Of a stretch of 64,000 nt of DNA, positions 25,785 through 34,569 are shown piece by piece. Below the pieces are notes generated by a model that was not told where the DNA came from, made no database searches, and saw nothing but the letters and a program-made list of their open reading frames with translations. Position numbers and translations under genes: made by a program. This DNA is from Bacillota bacterium (lineage in GTDB: Bacteria; Bacillota; SHA-98; UBA4971), in assembly GCA_012842395.1 (NCBI GenBank), contig DUSX01000009.1, forward strand, positions 186,001 through 250,000, in the 5' to 3' direction. Position 1 is the stretch's first letter. Each line of letters begins with the position of its first letter.

Positions 25785-27758
25785 ATGAGTGGAGAGGGCA
25801 TGAATGTGAATAGAGACAGCGCGACAAGTGGCGCCGTGAAGAGGGCTTGGGCCAGCTCGGCATCGCCTTCGCGGCCTGCGGCGCCCCGTGGCTTCCCTGG
25901 CGGTTTCAGGCCGGGCAGGGGTGGCTTCGGCGGCGGTGGGCACGGCTTTGGACGGCCGGTGGAAAAGCCAAAAGACTTCAAGGGTACCCTGAAAAGGCTG
26001 GTGATCTACCTCAAGCCCATGTGGCCGCGGCTTTTGGTCGTGTTCGTGGCTGCCATCGGTAGCACCGCGCTCAACGTCATCAGCCCGAAGGTCATGGGGC
26101 GGGCCATTACCAGCCTGGGACGGACGTTCGGAATGAAGCTCATGGGCTTTCCGGCGAGCGTGGACTTCCCCTATATCGGGCACGTCGTCCTGTCGCTGGC
26201 GGGTCTGTATGTGGCGAGCGCCTTCCTCAACTACGTGACGCAATACACCATGGCGGGAGTCGCCCAGAGGACCGTTTGTGACATGCGCCGTGACATGAAC
26301 GACAAGCTTGCGCGCCTGCCGCTGAGGTTTTTCGACGGGCAAACGCACGGCGAGATCATGAGCCGGATGACCAATGACATCGACAACATCAGCATGACGT
26401 TGCAGCAGAGCCTGGGGCAGCTCATCACCTCGCTCGTGGGAATCGTCGGCGCAATCGTCATGATGTTCACCATCAGCTGGCTCCTGACGCTGATATGCCT
26501 CCTGACGTTGCCGCTTTCGTTCTTCGTGACCGCCACGATCGCGAGGCTTTCGCAGAAGAACTTCGCGGCGCAGCAGATGGAGCTCGGGTTGCTCAACGGC
26601 CACGTGGAGGAGATGTACACAGGCCATAAGATAGTCAAAGCGTTCGGTCATGAGAGAAAGGCCATCGACCAGTTCAACCGGATCAACGAGCGCTTGTACA
26701 GCGCGGCGTGGCGAGCCCAGTTCGTCTCCGGGATCATCTTCCCTCTCATGAACCTCATGAACAACATCGGCTACGTGCTGATCTGCGTTGTGGGAGGGAT
26801 CATGGTCACGAGGCGCAGGATCGAGCTCGGGGACATCACGGCATTCATACAGTACCAGAGGATGTTCACCATGCCCATAGGACAAACGGCCAACATCGTG
26901 AACATCCTTCAGTCGACCGTGGCTTCCGCCGAGCGCGTGTTCGAGGTCCTCGATGAGGCCGAGGAGGTTCCAGACACCGCCGCCGTGGCGACCATCCCGG
27001 CACCACGTGGTGAGGTGAGGTTCGAGAACGTCAGGTTCAGCTACAAGAAAGACGTCCCGCTCATCGAAAACCTTAACATCGCGGTCAGGCCCGGCCAGAC
27101 CATTGCGATCGTGGGCCCGACCGGCGCGGGCAAGACTACCCTTGTCAACCTGCTCATGCGCTTTTATGAGATAGATGACGGCCGGATAACCGTGGACGGC
27201 GTGGACATCAGGGATCTGAAGCGCGCCGAGCTGCGCAAGCTCTTCGGCATGGTCCTTCAGGACACGTGGCTTTTCAACGGCACGATCAGGGATAACATCG
27301 CATACGGCCGCGAAGGTGCGACTGACGCTGAGATCGTGCGTGCCGCCAAGGCTGCGCAAGCCGACCATTTCATCAGGGCCCTTCCGGACGGGTACAATAC
27401 CGTCTTGAACGAAGAGGCCTCCAACATATCCCAGGGCGAGAAGCAGCTCCTGACCATCGCTCGCGCGTTCCTGGCGGATCCCCCGATCCTCATTCTCGAT
27501 GAGGCGACCAGCAGCGTCGATACGAGGACCGAGATATACATCCAGAAGGCCATGACGGAGCTGATGAAAGGCCGGACGAGTTTTGTCATCGCTCACCGGC
27601 TCTCCACCATCCGGAACGCGGAGCTGATCTTGGTGATGAACAACGGCAGCATCATCGAGACCGGCACCCACGAGGAGCTCTTGGCGAAGAGGGGGTTCTA
27701 CGCCGATCTCTACAACAGCCAGTTCGCCGGGGCCTATGCGGACGACCAGGCGGTCTAG
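25785..27758 (+). CDS. ABC multidrug exporter half-transporter with consensus Walker B (BmrD/YheH-like)
   Basis: A 657-residue partner. A Gly/Phe/Pro-rich cytoplasmic tail (about 30-65) precedes a six-helix membrane domain and an ATPase domain with GPTGAGKTT, the variant signature ISQGEKQLL and LILDEATSSVD carrying the catalytic Glu. With the upstream protein it forms one canonical and one degenerate ATP site. The frame is open from 25578, overlapping the first gene, but residues upstream are Arg/Gly-rich; ATG 25785 with AGAAGGG upstream is the best start, and 25752 and 25800 are alternatives. Confidence 0.9.
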   Translation: MSGEGMNVNRDSATSGAVKRAWASSASPSRPAAPRGFPGGFRPGRGGFGGGGHGFGRPVEKPKDFKGTLKRLVIYLKPMWPRLLVVFVAAIGSTALNVISPKVMGRAITSLGRTFGMKLMGFPASVDFPYIGHVVLSLAGLYVASAFLNYVTQYTMAGVAQRTVCDMRRDMNDKLARLPLRFFDGQTHGEIMSRMTNDIDNISMTLQQSLGQLITSLVGIVGAIVMMFTISWLLTLICLLTLPLSFFVTATIARLSQKNFAAQQMELGLLNGHVEEMYTGHKIVKAFGHERKAIDQFNRINERLYSAAWRAQFVSGIIFPLMNLMNNIGYVLICVVGGIMVTRRRIELGDITAFIQYQRMFTMPIGQTANIVNILQSTVASAERVFEVLDEAEEVPDTAAVATIPAPRGEVRFENVRFSYKKDVPLIENLNIAVRPGQTIAIVGPTGAGKTTLVNLLMRFYEIDDGRITVDGVDIRDLKRAELRKLFGMVLQDTWLFNGTIRDNIAYGREGATDAEIVRAAKAAQADHFIRALPDGYNTVLNEEASNISQGEKQLLTIARAFLADPPILILDEATSSVDTRTEIYIQKAMTELMKGRTSFVIAHRLSTIRNAELILVMNNGSIIETGTHEELLAKRGFYADLYNSQFAGAYADDQAV

Positions 27759-27772
27759 GTACATCGCCAGAC

Positions 27773-27940
27773 GTTCGCGCTGCTTTTGGTTTTGGCACGG
27801 AGTTCTGCGCAGGCAGGCCCGGCAGCCCTGCCCTCCGGGGACAGCGCGCTTGCGGCGCCGCGCCTCGTTCTCGTTTGAATCCGGCACGCGAGATAGCCAG
27901 ATCCCAGGCGCCCCGTCGTGCGAGCACCGGCAACTCTAGC
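27773..27940. repeat. Dispersed intergenic repeat, copy C
   Basis: Starts TTCGCGCTGCTTTTGG, holds CTGCCCTCCGGGGACAGCGC and ends CGCCCCGTCGTGCGAGCACC. It is slightly longer than copy A. It occupies the gap between the convergent exporter and aroQ genes. Confidence 0.65.
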
Positions 27941-27993
27941 GCCGCGAAGAGACGAAAGAGGAGACGAGGACCTGTGGCGCCATGTTCGGGCCC

Positions 27994-28482
27994 TCACTGG
28001 ATCCCGCGGGTGGGACGTGGGGGTGGAGACGGGCTTTCGTCGCCTCGGATTATCGCCACGAGCGCGCGGAGCGCCAGAGTGTACCCGAGAGGGCCGAGCC
28101 CCGAGATCTGCCCCCGGGCCACAGGCGCGATCGCCGAGTGGTGGCGGAATTCCTCGCGCGCGTATATGTTCGACAGGTGGACCTCAATGGTGGGAACACC
28201 ACTACCTGCGATGGCGTCGCGGATAGCGATGCTGTAATGTGTGTACGCCGCCGGGTTGATGATGAGGCCTTTGCAGCGGTCCGCCGCCTCCCACACAAGG
28301 CTTGCGATCTCTCCTTCGCTGTTCGTCTGGTGGATCTCCACCCGCACGCCGAGGGCCTGCGCCTCATCCTCTATGAGCGCATTGATGCTGGCGAGGGTTT
28401 GAGCGCCGTACACTTCGGGCTCCCGCAGGCCAAGCCGGTCGAGACTTGGCCCGTGAATCACCATGATAGTAGTCTCAGTCAC
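27994..28482 (-). CDS. aroQ: 3-dehydroquinate dehydratase, type II
   Basis: A 162-residue enzyme converting 3-dehydroquinate to 3-dehydroshikimate. Motifs: HGPSLDRLGLREPEVYG with catalytic Arg and Tyr, INPAAYTHYS with Asn and His, and EVHLSNIYAREEFRHHS. The usual HGPNLNLLG loop is changed to HGPSLDRLG. GTG at 28482 with GGGAGGGAAC upstream is the likely start; the frame is open further upstream. A Pro/Ser-rich tail of about 16 residues is extra. Last gene of the aro operon. Confidence 0.88.
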   Translation of the reverse strand: MTETTIMVIHGPSLDRLGLREPEVYGAQTLASINALIEDEAQALGVRVEIHQTNSEGEIASLVWEAADRCKGLIINPAAYTHYSIAIRDAIAGSGVPTIEVHLSNIYAREEFRHHSAIAPVARGQISGLGPLGYTLALRALVAIIRGDESPSPPPRPTRGIQ

Positions 28483-28570
28483 GCCTGTTCCCTCCCGACC
28501 TTTGTGATGGAAGAACCTCTTCATTATTCGCTCCTCGCCCCCGGAGACGCTGCCAGTGGCCGGATTTTGA

Positions 28571-28602
28571 CACCCCTCGTGCAATCACCGGCAACCCATC
28601 CC
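28571..28602. repeat. Dispersed intergenic repeat, tail-only copy D
   Basis: CACCCCTCGTGCAATCACCGG followed by CAACCCATCCC matches the 3' end of copies A and C. It lies between aroKB and aroQ. Confidence 0.45.
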
Positions 28603-28631
28603 AATAATCGGAAGCACTTTCCCACCTCCGC

Positions 28632-30620
28632 TTAGCGCGACGCCGTGACCGGCGGCTCATCTTCCCCGAGAGATGACGGTATTCCTGCAGCCTCACTCAG
28701 GGCTTCGGCCGCAGAGCCCTCGAAGACCGAGCACCTGCCTATGGCGAGCGGCAGCACGACCCGGAGCTTACCGCCGCTCGCCTTCTTGTCCAGAGCCATC
28801 GCCGCCAGCACGGATTCCCGGAAGGAGCGGTTCTCCCCGCGTGGGACAGACGTCGGCAAGCCCAGGGACGCGAGTAGACGAATCACTCTCTCTGCCGTGT
28901 CCTCGCGAAGGTAGCCCAGGCGCACCGAGGCACGACACGCAGCGGCGAGGCCTATGGCCACCGCCTCCCCGTGAGTCCACCGTCTGAAGCCCCCGGCACG
29001 TTCGACGGCATGGCCGAGGGTATGGCCAAGGTTCAAGAGCATCCGGGCTCCCGCGTCGCGCTCGTCGGCCGCCACAATCGAGGCTTTCACCATGACTGCC
29101 CTGCGAATGATGTCCGGCCATAGACCCGGGTCTCGCTCGGCGGCTGCTCGCAGCGCCTGCAATCGCGACGACCGCGCAAGGCCGCCGCCGTCGCCGCCTG
29201 GCAGACGGAACGCGGCGCGTGGACCACCGCCGTCGCAGTCCGATGTCCCGGCCACACGCTCCAAGGTCTCGAAGAGGTCCGGGTCTCCGATGACAGCAGC
29301 CTTCACAACTTCCGCGAGGCCGCTTGCGAGCTCGCGAAGGGGCAAGGTCCCCAGGGCGCAGGTGTCGGCTACGACCGCCGCGGGCTGCCAGAAGGCGCCC
29401 ACCAGGTTCTTTGCGGCCCGAAGGTTTATGGCGGTCTTTCCGCCTATCGAGCTATCCACCATTGCCAGGAGCGTGGTGGGGATTTGCACCAGCCTCACCC
29501 CACGCATGTATGTCGCGGCCAGGAATCCCGCCACGTCACCTACGGTGCCGCCACCGAGCGCTACGACCACCGAATCGCGGTCTGCGCCCGATGCCGCGCA
29601 CGCCTCATAGAGGCGCGTCAAGGTCGATACTGTCTTCGCCTTTTCACCGTCAGGGACGATGGCCCAGACAAGCGACGACGAGCCGCGGCGAGGGGCGTTC
29701 CTGGTGAATGCCTGCTCGAGCCGTGGGCCGAACATCACGCGTAGCATGGGCGTGGTCACCACGATCACCTTGGAAGGCACGCCCTCCTCGGCCTCGGCCC
29801 ACGCCCCGGCCTCGGACGGGGGCTCGGCCATGGGCTCGGCCATGGCCTGCAACCGGGGCCGGCTTTGCACCGCAAGCCCCGTCCTAAGCAGGGGGTACGC
29901 CCAGGGAGCGGCCATGATGCCGCGTCCAAGAAGGTACTGATAAGTCGATCCGCCCGCGGAGACCTGGAGCCGGAACGCGCACGATGGGCCGACGTTGCCG
30001 TTCTCGTGTGCGAAGGCGGCCGTAAGCTGCGGTCGCCACCCTCGTGCTCCCCGGTCTTTCCCTGCGACCGCGACCGCGTCCTTGGCGGCTATCTCGCGCG
30101 CGATCTCGCAGGCGATCTCGTCAGGACCCTTGCCGTCGGTGTCCACTACAAGGTCCGCCTGGCGGTACCCCTTCTCGCGCATCTCCATAAGAGAACGCAC
30201 GCGGTCGAGACCCGCCCCTCCCGCAAGAAGCGGGCGGGCGGCAATGCAACTCGCGCCTTGCGCGTGCAGGCGGGCGAGGATGCTCTCAGGGGTCGCGCGC
30301 AGCCAGACCAGGATGCCTGCCCGCTTCAGGACATCGACATTGCGCTGGTCCATGAGAGCCCCGCCGCCGATCGAGATGACAGTGCCGTTCAGGCGCGAGG
30401 CCCGCCTTATCGTGCGAGCCTCCATGCGTCTGAACCACGCCTCTCCTCGCGTGTTGAAGATGTCGCTGATCGTGGTCCGTGTTTCCGCCTCTATCAAGGC
30501 GTCAGTGTCGAGGTGGACCATTCCAAGCATCGCGGCAAGGCGTCCGCCCACAGAGGACTTGCCCACACCCATGAACCCTGTGAGTATTATGTTTCCATGC
30601 CAGTCGCGCCCATATCTCAC
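28632..30620 (-). CDS. aroKB: Fused shikimate kinase / 3-dehydroquinate synthase
   Basis: A 662-residue bifunctional protein. Residues 1-175 are shikimate kinase: P-loop GFMGVGKSSVG, DTDALIE, the shikimate-binding SIGGGAL and the lid ARPLL. Residues about 210-650 are dehydroquinate synthase: DGEKAKT, ALGGGTVGDVAGF, PTTLLAMVDSSIGGKTAIN, metal site in ELASGLAEVVKAA and LNLGHTLGHAVE. An Ala/Glu/Pro-rich insertion of about 35 residues lies between the DHQS N-terminal strands. The fusion puts steps 2 and 5 of the shikimate pathway in one chain. Confidence 0.93.
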   Translation of the reverse strand: MRYGRDWHGNIILTGFMGVGKSSVGGRLAAMLGMVHLDTDALIEAETRTTISDIFNTRGEAWFRRMEARTIRRASRLNGTVISIGGGALMDQRNVDVLKRAGILVWLRATPESILARLHAQGASCIAARPLLAGGAGLDRVRSLMEMREKGYRQADLVVDTDGKGPDEIACEIAREIAAKDAVAVAGKDRGARGWRPQLTAAFAHENGNVGPSCAFRLQVSAGGSTYQYLLGRGIMAAPWAYPLLRTGLAVQSRPRLQAMAEPMAEPPSEAGAWAEAEEGVPSKVIVVTTPMLRVMFGPRLEQAFTRNAPRRGSSSLVWAIVPDGEKAKTVSTLTRLYEACAASGADRDSVVVALGGGTVGDVAGFLAATYMRGVRLVQIPTTLLAMVDSSIGGKTAINLRAAKNLVGAFWQPAAVVADTCALGTLPLRELASGLAEVVKAAVIGDPDLFETLERVAGTSDCDGGGPRAAFRLPGGDGGGLARSSRLQALRAAAERDPGLWPDIIRRAVMVKASIVAADERDAGARMLLNLGHTLGHAVERAGGFRRWTHGEAVAIGLAAACRASVRLGYLREDTAERVIRLLASLGLPTSVPRGENRSFRESVLAAMALDKKASGGKLRVVLPLAIGRCSVFEGSAAEALSEAAGIPSSLGEDEPPVTASR

Positions 30621-30665
30621 CCGGACCCTCGCCTCCGTTTCCCTTTCACTGACTGACGTCCCGCG

Positions 30666-31877
30666 TCACATGCCGCGGCCGCGTCCGTCATCTTGGCCCT
30701 GGGAACACCTCGCCGCCACTCTCTCCGTATACTCCTTGACGCGGGCCGCCACCTCACCAACGCTGTCGCCACCGAATTTCGAGAGAAACGCGTCCGCCAG
30801 GACCAGCGCGACCATAGCCTCGGCCACTACAGCACAGGCGGGGACGGCACACGTGTCGGCGCGCTCGTAGTGGGCCAGGCCCTCGCGTCCCGTGCCGAGC
30901 TCAACCGAGCGCAGTGGTGCCCTCATCGTGTTTATGGGCTTCATCGCCGCATTGAGCCATAGCGGCATTCCGTTCGTCATGCCTCCCTCAAGGCCGCCAC
31001 CGTGGTTCGAAAGCCTGCGGATCCCGGACCCCGAGGCAGTCATCTCATCCGCGGCGGCCCTGCCCGTCAGCTCCGCGAGCTGGAAACCATCCCCGATCCC
31101 GACGCCCTTGACACCTGGGATGCTCATCACGGCCTGGGCCAGTCGTCCGTCGAGACGCAGGTCCCACTGGGTGTATGTGCCGAGACCAGGGGGAAGCCCC
31201 CACGCGATGACCTGGAACACCCCTCCCACGCTCTCGCCTGCGGACGCCGCCTGGTCGATGCGGCGCATCATCCTGGCGGCCGCCGCGTCGTCCGCGCACC
31301 GCACGGGGGACGATTCTATGGCATGGAGGATCCTTGAATCCGCCACGCCCATAAGCAGGCTTTCCTGAGCCGGTGCCCATTCCCCTCCGATACAGAGGAC
31401 GTGCGAAGCAATGGTGACGCCGAGCTCCGCGAGCAGGCACCTTGCGACAGCGCCGGCCGCCACCCTCGCAGCGGTCTCCCTCGCGCTCGCCCGCTCTAGC
31501 ACGTTCCGCATGTCCTCATGATCGAACTTGAGTGCGCCAGCGAGGTCCGCGTGACCCGGCCGGGGCATGGTGATCGGGTCCCGGCGCACGTCGCCGAATG
31601 GGCTCATCACCTCTACCCAGTTTGGGTGATCCAGATTTGCGATCTCCATCACGATGGGCGAGCCCAGGGTTAGCCCACCTCTGATACCGGCCGTGACGCG
31701 CGCGCGGTCGCGCTCGATCCTCATGCGCCTCCCGCGCCCATAGCCCTGCTGGCGTCGCGCGAGGTCGCGCTCGATGTCCTCGGGTCTGACGCGAAGGCCC
31801 GCCGGCACTCCGTCCAGCACCACGGTTAGCGAAGGACCGTGTGACTCACCGCCCGTCATGAACCGAATTGCGCTCAA
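30666..31877 (-). CDS. aroC: Chorismate synthase
   Basis: A 403-residue enzyme making chorismate from EPSP with reduced FMN. Signatures: TGGESHGPSL near the start, RRQQGYGRGRRM, GHADLAGALKFDHEDMRNVLERASARETAARVAAG in pieces, and GGxxGGMTNGMP late. TTG at 31877, 8-9 nt after GGGAGG, is the most likely start; GTG at 31886 lies inside the ribosome binding site. It overlaps aroE by about 30 nt, so translation is probably coupled. Confidence 0.93.
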   Translation of the reverse strand: MSAIRFMTGGESHGPSLTVVLDGVPAGLRVRPEDIERDLARRQQGYGRGRRMRIERDRARVTAGIRGGLTLGSPIVMEIANLDHPNWVEVMSPFGDVRRDPITMPRPGHADLAGALKFDHEDMRNVLERASARETAARVAAGAVARCLLAELGVTIASHVLCIGGEWAPAQESLLMGVADSRILHAIESSPVRCADDAAAARMMRRIDQAASAGESVGGVFQVIAWGLPPGLGTYTQWDLRLDGRLAQAVMSIPGVKGVGIGDGFQLAELTGRAAADEMTASGSGIRRLSNHGGGLEGGMTNGMPLWLNAAMKPINTMRAPLRSVELGTGREGLAHYERADTCAVPACAVVAEAMVALVLADAFLSKFGGDSVGEVAARVKEYTERVAARCSQGQDDGRGRGM

Positions 31878-32874
31878 GCAGCTCACCTCCCGGGCTGGCC
31901 GCGTCCGCCGCTGCGGTCCGCGCCGCTGCGGCTGCGTCCGCGACCGCAGCTCCTCCAGCGCCCGCGGCTGCCGCCTGTAACGCAGCCTCCATCACCGCGC
32001 GTGGAGCCGCGTGCCCCGTCCACGCCTCAAAGGCCGGGATCCCCTGGTGGAGGAGGATCTCAAGCCCCGACACGACTCGAAGGCCAAGCGCCTCCCCTTG
32101 CCGGAGGAGGCCGGTCATCGCGGGTCTATACACCATGTCGCAGACAACACAGTCCGGGCACGGCGAGAGCATGTGGAGGATCTCGTTGGGCACGGGGCTT
32201 GATCCTGGGGCGCTCGTCACGGGCGTGGCGTTCACCACGATCCCAGCCCCGTCCATTGCGCCGAGAAGAAGGCTGGGCTCATCGTAGTCCCGAAACCACG
32301 GACGAACCTCGGCGCGGAGCTTCCCACCGCTTGCCGCGAGCGCGATGTCCGCCACGCGGGCGGCCCGGTCCAGGCTGCGGTTGAATATGACGAGTCTAGT
32401 GGCGCCCGCCTGAACGAGCGCAGCGGCGACGCCTCTCGCGGCGCCTCCCGCCCCGAACAGCACGACTTTGCGGCCCTGCGGGCTCACTCCCTTCGCCGCA
32501 AGAGCGCGGATGAGGCCCGCGCCGTCGGTGTTGTCGCCGAGCATGGTGCGGTCTTCGCGCTTGACGATGGTGTTGAGCGCACCGGCCGCACGTGCCCTGG
32601 GGGTCAAGGCATCGACCAGGGCGATGGCCGCCTCCTTATGTGGTATGGTGACGTTCGCACCGACGACCGATGGGGACCCCAGGACCGCGCGTGCCATGTC
32701 CAAGCGGCCGGGCGGAATGTCGATCGGTACATAGCGCCAGTCCAACCCCACGGCTCTGAAACCCGCCTCCTGCATGGCCGGTGAGAGACTGGACCGCGCG
32801 GGCCAGCCCAGAAGGACTACTACCTTGCTGTTCGCCGATACGTTCGCCACTGCCACGTCAGCTACGTCCTTCAA
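31846..32874 (-). CDS. aroE: Shikimate dehydrogenase
   Basis: A 342-residue NADPH-dependent enzyme reducing 3-dehydroshikimate. Motifs: SLSPAMQEAGF (shikimate binding), NVTIPHKE with catalytic Lys, DNTDGAG with catalytic Asp, and the nucleotide loop GAGGAARGVA. TTG at 32874 sits about 10 nt from AAGGAGG; TTG at 32883 is too close. An Ala-rich C-terminal tail of about 45 residues beyond the usual end overlaps aroC. Confidence 0.92.
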   Translation of the reverse strand: MKDVADVAVANVSANSKVVVLLGWPARSSLSPAMQEAGFRAVGLDWRYVPIDIPPGRLDMARAVLGSPSVVGANVTIPHKEAAIALVDALTPRARAAGALNTIVKREDRTMLGDNTDGAGLIRALAAKGVSPQGRKVVLFGAGGAARGVAAALVQAGATRLVIFNRSLDRAARVADIALAASGGKLRAEVRPWFRDYDEPSLLLGAMDGAGIVVNATPVTSAPGSSPVPNEILHMLSPCPDCVVCDMVYRPAMTGLLRQGEALGLRVVSGLEILLHQGIPAFEAWTGHAAPRAVMEAALQAAAAGAGGAAVADAAAAARTAAADAASPGGELLERNSVHDGR

Positions 32875-32974
32875 AAGAGTCAAGCCTCCTTTTCGAGAGC
32901 GCTACGGTTGCCGGCGCTTGGACGACCGGGCGCGGAGGATTTCGACGGTCTCGTAGCGACCCCTGGCGGCCTGC

Positions 32975-34504
32975 TCAGGTCGCGGGCGTGTCTTCCCGCG
33001 CCGCACCCCCCGCGCCCAGGCTGACTAATGCGTCAAGGAATCCCGGGTATGAGACGCGTGCCGATTCCCAGCCCTCCACGACCGTAGTGCCGCTTGCCAA
33101 GAGCCCCGCAACCGCGAGCGCCATTGCCATTCGGTGGTCGCCGCGAGCCGAGACGCGCGCCCCACGAAGGCGCGAAGGGTGGATGTGGAGCGAGTCCTCG
33201 TCCTCGGTGATGTGAGCGCCCATTTTCGAGAGCTCTCCGATCACGGCGGCAACCCTGTCCGTTTCCTTGACCCTGAGCTCTGCGATGCCGCTGATGGAAG
33301 ACGGGGAGCTGGCAACGCATGCCAGGACGGCGAAGATCGGGATTTCATCGATCATACTTGGGACCGCGGAGTGTGGAACGTGTGCTCCCACGAGGCGGCC
33401 GCTATGCTCGACCCGGATGTGCGCGACGGGCTCAGGCCCGCCAAGGTCCAGCGGCTCGAGGGTCACCGACGCGCCCATCTCGGCTAGAACCCGGATGAAC
33501 CCGAGGCGTGTCGGGTTCGCGCAGACACTCATCGCGGTGACGCTCGACCCGGGCAATGCCGCCGCCGCGGCCAAGAGAAATGCCGCGGACGACGGGTCGC
33601 CAGGTACGGCGAGCTCGAACGGATGGGGAGGGTGACCGCCGCAGACGGAGACCTCCCGGGCCCCAGAACCGTGGCCCTGGCCCTGCCCGCGATGACCGCC
33701 TCGGTCCCCGCTGCTGCCGACGGCGCCGCCCGGCCTTTGCCGCGCCCTAACCGGCACGCCTGCGAACTGCAACAGCCGCTCGGTGTGGTCGCGGGACTCT
33801 GCGGGCTCGACCACGGTGGTCTCGCCGTCGGCGTAAAGACCCGCGAGGAGAATGCACGATTTCACCTGGGCGCTCGCGACGGACAAGACATGTTCGAGCG
33901 CACGCAAACCGGCGTCTCCTGCGCCCCTTATGACTAGCGGCGCAAGGCCGCCTCCGGCGCGTCCATCCACCCATGCGCCCATGGCGCGGAGCGGGCGCGC
34001 GATCCTTGCCATGGGCCGCCGCCTGAGGGACTCGTCCCCCGTCACAACGAAGAGGCCGTCCTGGCCCGCAAGGATGCCTGAGAGAAGCCTCATCGTGGTG
34101 CCTGAGTTGCCTGCATCGAGGACGTCGGCGGGCTCCGCTAGACCCCGGAGGCCTCGCCCGGACACGATGAGCGAATCACCCTCGCGGCGCACATCAACAC
34201 CGAGCGACCGTAGGCATCTCAGCGTGGAGGCGCAATCCAGGCCCGAAGGGTAGTTGCGCACCCGCGAGGTGCCTTCGCAAACGGCGGCCAACATGGCGGC
34301 GCGATGGGCGATCGACTTGTCCCCAGGGGGCTCGAAAGCGCCGCGTAAGACAACATCTCCACCCTCGACGCGCAGCTCCCGCGGTGATGGCCCAGTCCCG
34401 ATTTGGCCATCAGGTGAGCGATCGAACCGCCGCGACTCCCCGCTCGCGGCTGGCTCTTCATGCTGCGATCGTGTCGTGTCAGTGCGGTCCAGCTGGATCG
34501 ACAT
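32975..34504 (-). CDS. aroA: EPSP synthase (3-phosphoshikimate 1-carboxyvinyltransferase)
   Basis: A 509-residue enzyme joining PEP to shikimate 3-phosphate. Motifs: PPGDKSIAHRA, DAGNSGTTMRLLSG, VPGDPSSAAFLLAAA, ELRVKETDR and ARGDHRMAMAL. ATG at 34504 follows AAAGGAG by 9 nt. Compared with the usual 430 residues there is an N-terminal tail of about 45 residues and a Gly/Gln/His-rich insertion of about 25 residues before the VPGD motif. It is also the target class of glyphosate, but sensitivity cannot be judged here. Confidence 0.93.
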   Translation of the reverse strand: MSIQLDRTDTTRSQHEEPAASGESRRFDRSPDGQIGTGPSPRELRVEGGDVVLRGAFEPPGDKSIAHRAAMLAAVCEGTSRVRNYPSGLDCASTLRCLRSLGVDVRREGDSLIVSGRGLRGLAEPADVLDAGNSGTTMRLLSGILAGQDGLFVVTGDESLRRRPMARIARPLRAMGAWVDGRAGGGLAPLVIRGAGDAGLRALEHVLSVASAQVKSCILLAGLYADGETTVVEPAESRDHTERLLQFAGVPVRARQRPGGAVGSSGDRGGHRGQGQGHGSGAREVSVCGGHPPHPFELAVPGDPSSAAFLLAAAAALPGSSVTAMSVCANPTRLGFIRVLAEMGASVTLEPLDLGGPEPVAHIRVEHSGRLVGAHVPHSAVPSMIDEIPIFAVLACVASSPSSISGIAELRVKETDRVAAVIGELSKMGAHITEDEDSLHIHPSRLRGARVSARGDHRMAMALAVAGLLASGTTVVEGWESARVSYPGFLDALVSLGAGGAAREDTPAT

Positions 34505-34569
34505 GCCCAATGCTCCTTTCTTGCTTGAGACCTCGCGGTCCGCTCTCGGGAAGCGGCCGTCGCGACTAC

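Noticed and set aside
25587-27887. 766-codon open frame on the minus strand opposite the second exporter gene
   Set aside because: It is the GC-rich antisense shadow of a clear ABC exporter gene; its translation is Arg/His/Pro-rich with no domain and no ribosome binding site.
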